In this document: positions 60,211-64,000 of the stretch, piece by piece | How the letters are laid out: each line of letters begins with the position of its first letter | Position numbering within the stretch: the stretch's first letter is position 1 | Source: Chloracidobacterium sp. | GTDB taxonomy: Bacteria; Acidobacteriota; Blastocatellia; Pyrinomonadales; Pyrinomonadaceae | NCBI GenBank assembly: GCA_016720705.1 | Contig: JADKKB010000007.1 | Span: 1,860,001-1,924,000, forward strand | Reading direction: 5' to 3' | DNA length: 64,000 nucleotides | The notes under the pieces: generated by a model | The model's input: only the letters and a program-made list of their open reading frames with translations | The model's database searches: none | Told to the model about the DNA's origin: nothing | Translations under genes and position numbers: made by a program

Positions 60211-62106
60211 ATGAGAGTATTTGCTTTACTTTTGTGCGTTTTTTGCATTAGTAGCTCCGCTACGGTCGCTCAGTCCGTGTGGCAAACCCCGCTTGACTCA
60301 AATATTCGATTTTATCAAACGACAGATCTCGGGATCGTGATCGCCGGAACGGAAAAAAGCCTTTACGCCATCGACGGTACGACGGGCGAGCGTCTATGGC
60401 GGCGGTCAACCGGTAAGATCGGCGAAACTGCCGTTACCGCGATCCCCGACACCGACGTTATTTTGTTTACACAGGACGTTGGCAGCAAATCGCGGCTCGA
60501 GGCGGTCGATATCGTGTCGGGCTCTCGTCTGTGGCTGAGCGATAAGGTAAAGGGCGATGTGATGCAACTCGCCGTCGATCCAGAGAACGACCTGATCGCC
60601 GTGGTCTTGGTCAAGGACGCAAAGGGCAATGCCGGCGAGACGCTCAAGCGAAAGCCGGTCATTCACGTAATGCAGCTCTCGACGGGCGACGAACTATGGA
60701 AACGCGAACTCGATGGCGCGATCGAGATGATGCCCGCCCGCTTTGCCGAGAATCTCGGCGAGATCGCTTTTACACTCGACAATTACCGCGCACCCTTGAT
60801 GATCGACGGTCGCCTGTTCTTGTTTTATGACGGAGCGACGTCCTGTGACGCTCGGTCCGGCAAGGAGAAAGAACGCGAAAAATTCAGAATAAACGAAGAC
60901 GGCCTCGCCCTGACCGAGGCTGACCCGATCGTTGACGACGTCCACGTTTACGTCTCGGGCCGCGGTCGTGTGCGGGCCGTTAATCGGCGGAGCGGCGAGG
61001 TCGATTGGAAGGCCGATGACCTCGGCATCAGTGCCGAGATGGCGCAGGTCGGCAATATTCTATATGTCCGTACCGGCGGGCAATTTACGCGGCTCAAGGA
61101 CGGCGAGATCCAGGAGAAAGGCCCGTTCGGCGTCTCGGCGATCGACACGCGAAACGGCAAGACGCTCTGGCGTTTTAAGGGAGCGGACAAAGGGCTGACT
61201 AATTTTGTTTTCTCCGACGCCTCGACGATCTTGATCGCCGACAAGGATGACCTGATCACGCTGGATGCCAAAACCGGCAAACCCCGATCAAAACGTGAGC
61301 ACAAGGTCGAAAAAGCGCAGTTCGTGTTAGTCAATGAGAGCGGACAGGCCGTCGTCGGCGGCCGTGATCAGATCGCCGCTTTTCGCGTTGGTGAGAAAAA
61401 AGGCACGGAAATATGGCGTGTTCGTCACAAGGCTCCGGACCGCGGCGTGCTGAAGATCGTCGCGGGCGTAGCACTGCGGGCGGCGGCGATATATTTCCGT
61501 TACGGCGGACTGGCGACGTCGGCCATCGGACTGGCACGAAGCGGTTTGAGCTTTGCAACGGCGGTCAATTCGTTTCGCGTGTCGGGATTGAAGACGCGAT
61601 TCGGTTCATTTGATCTCTCAACGCTGGCCGGCAACTCGGTTAGAAACTATGTCACGCGCCGCATTTACGCATACGGTTCGCTTGGGCGCACGCCGGGACT
61701 CTTGAGCGGAATGTCGGGGTTACAGGTGTCGCTGCCAAATGCGACCGACCTTCGCGGCCGTGTCATCGGCAGGGCGATCGACCGTGTGACGCCGTCGCGG
61801 GCGGAGGTGCAGGACAGCATCTTTGACCGTGTCGACCCCGTCCGACAGATCGAGCGATTGTCCGACTTTCTGCTTAGGCGAAAGAGCCTTGCCGAACTGC
61901 GGTCAAATCATATGTATTTCTACACCGATCTGCCCAAGCCATTTGATCGCAAGGGCCTCGTCGGCGTAAATATTCATAACGGAATTGACGCGAGATTTGC
62001 GCTCGTCGCCGATCCGGACCCGCAGTTTGTAACGGACGAAACCGCCGGGCTACTCTATTCCGCCAGCGGCAGCCGTTTGCAGGCATTCGATATTTTGAAC
62101 CGTTAA
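60211..62106 (+). CDS. secreted PQQ-like beta-propeller repeat protein
   Basis: 631 residues with a signal peptide (cleavage near SATVAQS). The first two thirds are PQQ/BamB-like propeller repeats (LYAIDGTTGERLWRRSTG, RLEAVDIVSGSRLWLS, RVRAVNRRSGEVDWKADD). The last 200 residues are different: a hydrophobic/Gly-rich helical segment (IVAGVALRAAAIYFRYGGL) and a basic region. Not clearly an enzyme. A TATAAT at 60202-60207 lies only 3 bp upstream of the ATG, so the mRNA may be leaderless. It follows the anti-sigma gene by 38 bp. Confidence 0.82.
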   Translation: MRVFALLLCVFCISSSATVAQSVWQTPLDSNIRFYQTTDLGIVIAGTEKSLYAIDGTTGERLWRRSTGKIGETAVTAIPDTDVILFTQDVGSKSRLEAVDIVSGSRLWLSDKVKGDVMQLAVDPENDLIAVVLVKDAKGNAGETLKRKPVIHVMQLSTGDELWKRELDGAIEMMPARFAENLGEIAFTLDNYRAPLMIDGRLFLFYDGATSCDARSGKEKEREKFRINEDGLALTEADPIVDDVHVYVSGRGRVRAVNRRSGEVDWKADDLGISAEMAQVGNILYVRTGGQFTRLKDGEIQEKGPFGVSAIDTRNGKTLWRFKGADKGLTNFVFSDASTILIADKDDLITLDAKTGKPRSKREHKVEKAQFVLVNESGQAVVGGRDQIAAFRVGEKKGTEIWRVRHKAPDRGVLKIVAGVALRAAAIYFRYGGLATSAIGLARSGLSFATAVNSFRVSGLKTRFGSFDLSTLAGNSVRNYVTRRIYAYGSLGRTPGLLSGMSGLQVSLPNATDLRGRVIGRAIDRVTPSRAEVQDSIFDRVDPVRQIERLSDFLLRRKSLAELRSNHMYFYTDLPKPFDRKGLVGVNIHNGIDARFALVADPDPQFVTDETAGLLYSASGSRLQAFDILNR

Positions 62107-62120
62107 GAAAATTCACCGGA

Positions 62121-62180
62121 GATGCACACAGACCCATTGATCTATCCGTATCGATCCGTGTTAATCTGTGGTTAATTTTC
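62121..62180. repeat. dispersed intergenic phrase (ATCCGTGTTAATCTGTGGTT type)
   Basis: Degenerate tandem of ATCTATCCGTATC / GATCCGTGTTAATCTGTGG before the M28 gene. Same kind of A/T-rich phrase is known by sight from intergenic regions of many bacteria; no function is claimed. Confidence 0.5.
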
Positions 62181-62197
62181 GCTTAAATACTAAGATT

Positions 62198-63550
62198 ATG
62201 AGATCAAGATTGTTCGTTTTTGCCGCCGTTATTCTTTGCTTTTCGATCACTCAGGTCGCTGCGCAAAAAAATAAACCAAACCCCGAGATCACCAAGATGG
62301 TCAAGGAGGTCTCGGCCAAGAATATCGAGGCGACGATCCGCAAGCTCGTCTCATTTGGCACGCGCAATACGCTGTCTGAGCAGGACAGCCCGACACGCGG
62401 CGTCGGTGCGGCGCGTGACTGGTTGTTTGCTGAGTTTCAAAAGATCAGCGCCGATTGCGGCGGATGTCTCGATGTGCAAAAGCAGGCGTTCGTGCAGCCC
62501 AAGGCCAATCGAGTGTCCGAACCGACGACGCTGACCAACGTATTTGCCGTGCTCAAGGGCACGACCGACCCGACCCGCATTTACGTCGTGTCAGGCCATT
62601 ATGATTCGATGTGCGGTTCGCCGACCGATGCAAAATGCGATGCCCCCGGCGCGAACGATGACGCTTCGGGTACGGCGGTTTCGCTCGAACTTGCACGCGT
62701 TATGTCCAAGCAGAAGTACGACGCGACGATCGTCTTTATGGCCGTCCCCGGCGAAGAGCAAGGCCTGCTCGGGGCGACTTATTACGCCGAACAGGCAAAA
62801 TTGAACAAGACGAATATCGACGCGATGTTTACCAATGACATCGTTGGCGGCGCGATCACGCAGAAAGGCTCGATCAACCGCAACAAGGTCCGTGTCTTTA
62901 GCGAGGGCGTGCCGTCGAGCGAGACCGAGCAGCAGGCGAACACGCGCCGCAGTGTCGGCGGCGAGAACGACTCGGCATCGCGTCAGTTGGCACGATTTAT
63001 CAAGGAACAATCGTCGCGGTATCTTAAGAATTTTGGCGTAATGATGATCTATCGGCGCGACCGCTACCTGCGCGGCGGCGATCACATCCCGTTTGTCGAA
63101 CGAGGTTTTACCGCCGTCCGCATTACGGAATCTGACGAGGACTATACCCATCAGCACCAAAATGTCCGCACCGAGAATGGCGTCTTTTACGGCGACACGC
63201 CCGAATTTGTTGACTTTGAGTACACTGCCAATGTCGCAAGGGTCAATCTGATCGCACTTGCCAGCCTCGCTCTGGCACCGGCTAAGCCCGCCAATGTCGG
63301 CATCGTCACCAGCAAATTAACCAACGATACGGAGCTCAAATGGGACGCCAATACCGACGCCGATCTCGCCGGTTACGAGGTCGTCTGGCGCGATACGACT
63401 GCGGCCGAGTGGACCAATTCCATCTTCGTCGGCAACGTGCTGACGTACGCTGCCAAGGGTATGTCCAAGGACAATTACTTTTTCGGCGTGCGTGCGGTCG
63501 ATAAGGCCGGAAACAAAAGCCCTGTCGTTTATCCGCGGCCGATGAGGTAA
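62198..63550 (+). CDS. secreted M28-family aminopeptidase
   Basis: 450 residues from ATG 62198, where the signal peptide begins (MRSRLFVFAAVILCFSITQVAAQ). Zinc ligands are visible: H134 in VVSGHYDSMC, D154 in GANDDASGT, the EE pair at 186-187 in PGEEQGLLG, and downstream D/H candidates in NDIVGG and YTHQHQN. A C-terminal fibronectin-III-like domain (about 365-450: TNDTELKWDANTDADLAGYEVVWRD) follows. Likely releases N-terminal residues from peptides outside the cell. Downstream gene begins 132 bp later. Confidence 0.9.
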   Translation: MRSRLFVFAAVILCFSITQVAAQKNKPNPEITKMVKEVSAKNIEATIRKLVSFGTRNTLSEQDSPTRGVGAARDWLFAEFQKISADCGGCLDVQKQAFVQPKANRVSEPTTLTNVFAVLKGTTDPTRIYVVSGHYDSMCGSPTDAKCDAPGANDDASGTAVSLELARVMSKQKYDATIVFMAVPGEEQGLLGATYYAEQAKLNKTNIDAMFTNDIVGGAITQKGSINRNKVRVFSEGVPSSETEQQANTRRSVGGENDSASRQLARFIKEQSSRYLKNFGVMMIYRRDRYLRGGDHIPFVERGFTAVRITESDEDYTHQHQNVRTENGVFYGDTPEFVDFEYTANVARVNLIALASLALAPAKPANVGIVTSKLTNDTELKWDANTDADLAGYEVVWRDTTAAEWTNSIFVGNVLTYAAKGMSKDNYFFGVRAVDKAGNKSPVVYPRPMR

Positions 63551-63682
63551 AGGCCCGAAAACGTGTCTGAAATTAAGATTTCACGCAACGCCAACGGTTC
63601 ATTCCACCGTCGAATTGTGGTATAAATTGAGTTTACGTTTTAATTTGCCGATCCCGCCCGGTGTATTAACAAGGAATAATTA

Positions 63683-64000
63683 ATGAAGAAGTATCTATTG
63701 GGTTTATTCGTATTGTCGCTCGCCGTTGCGGGAGTTTTCGTTTCGTACAAAACCACTGCGGAATCGGTCACGGTAATGCCGTCGCCGAACATCGTTATCA
63801 GCCAACTCCAACCGGGTACAACGGCAGTACCGAATGACGAGTTTATCGAGCTACACAATATCGGAGCGGCGCCCGTCGATCTCAATGGATACACGCTGGT
63901 CTATCGTTCATCGTCGGGCTCGAACGATGTCGGCCCGATGGCGGCGTGGAATCAGTCGACGATCGTTCTGCCGGGACAATATTACCTGGTAGCATCGACG
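63683..64000 (+). CDS. lamin-tail-domain (LTD) secreted protein, 5' part
   Basis: Runs off the window after 106 codons. AAGGA at 63671 and ATG 63683; signal peptide MKKYLLGLFVLSLAVAGVFVS. The visible part matches the N-terminus of LTD domains: NIVISQLQPG, NDEFIELHNIGAAPVDLNGYTLVYRS and LPGQYYLV. These proteins often continue into calcium-binding or repeat domains. Function and length unknown. Confidence 0.85.
   Translation, partial: MKKYLLGLFVLSLAVAGVFVSYKTTAESVTVMPSPNIVISQLQPGTTAVPNDEFIELHNIGAAPVDLNGYTLVYRSSSGSNDVGPMAAWNQSTIVLPGQYYLVAST

Overview
The window looks like a chromosomal segment of a Gram-negative, diderm bacterium, most likely an acidobacterium of the Blastocatellia/Pyrinomonadales type. 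This is inferred from gene content, mid-50s GC judged by eye, bamA/ompH/fabZ/lpxA envelope genes, a b558-type succinate dehydrogenase, an M36 protease ending in FG-GAP/VCBS repeats, and a fully clustered his operon. It has not been tested against a database. No rRNA, tRNA, phage or CRISPR array was seen.

Layout. 0.1-8.5 kb: a secreted 5'-nucleotidase and a Ca2+-type P-ATPase on the minus strand, then monomeric isocitrate dehydrogenase, a secreted unknown and pterin dehydratase. 8.5-13.6 kb: a tight plus-strand run of lipoprotein, DUF1015, pdxH, GNAT, a HETGH membrane protein, SDR and MBL hydrolase. 13.7-24.3 kb: a signalling locus of PocR-GAF-GGEEF cyclase, ATPase-like/RsbW-like protein, STAS protein and GAF-HD-GYP phosphodiesterase. 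It is interrupted by two repeat-rich insertions: a DUF559 endonuclease bracketed by inverted hairpin repeats, and a four-helix-bundle gene bracketed by short-unit tandem arrays. A secreted trypsin-like protease also lies inside it.

24.3-32.6 kb: an M36 metalloprotease, a LysR regulator, and divergently sdhC-sdhA-[mntA-hepT]-sdhB, with an MNT/HEPN toxin-antitoxin pair lodged between the flavoprotein and iron-sulfur genes. 32.6-38.5 kb: bamA, ompH, fabZ, a small membrane protein and lpxA, punctuated by two strong hairpins. 38.5-45.6 kb: a complete minus-strand his operon (hisG-D-C-B-H-A-F-IE). A 24-codon His-rich leader ORF and a terminator-like hairpin precede it, the arrangement of a classical ribosome-mediated attenuator.

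45.7-64 kb: a zinc-ribbon protein translationally coupled to an FHA-TM-M15-like protein, a NorD-like VWA protein, HAD hydrolase, Uup ABC-F ATPase, two PQQ-type sugar dehydrogenase-like proteins flanking ppk2, an ABHD18-like hydrolase, a sigma factor with a membrane anti-sigma candidate, a beta-propeller protein, an M28 aminopeptidase and the start of a lamin-tail-domain protein.

The observations I rate highest are the his leader/attenuator, the c-di-GMP/partner-switch locus (whose ATPase and kinase motifs are degenerate), the DUF559 inverted-repeat cassette, the four-helix-bundle/tandem-array cassette, and the TA pair inside the sdh operon.
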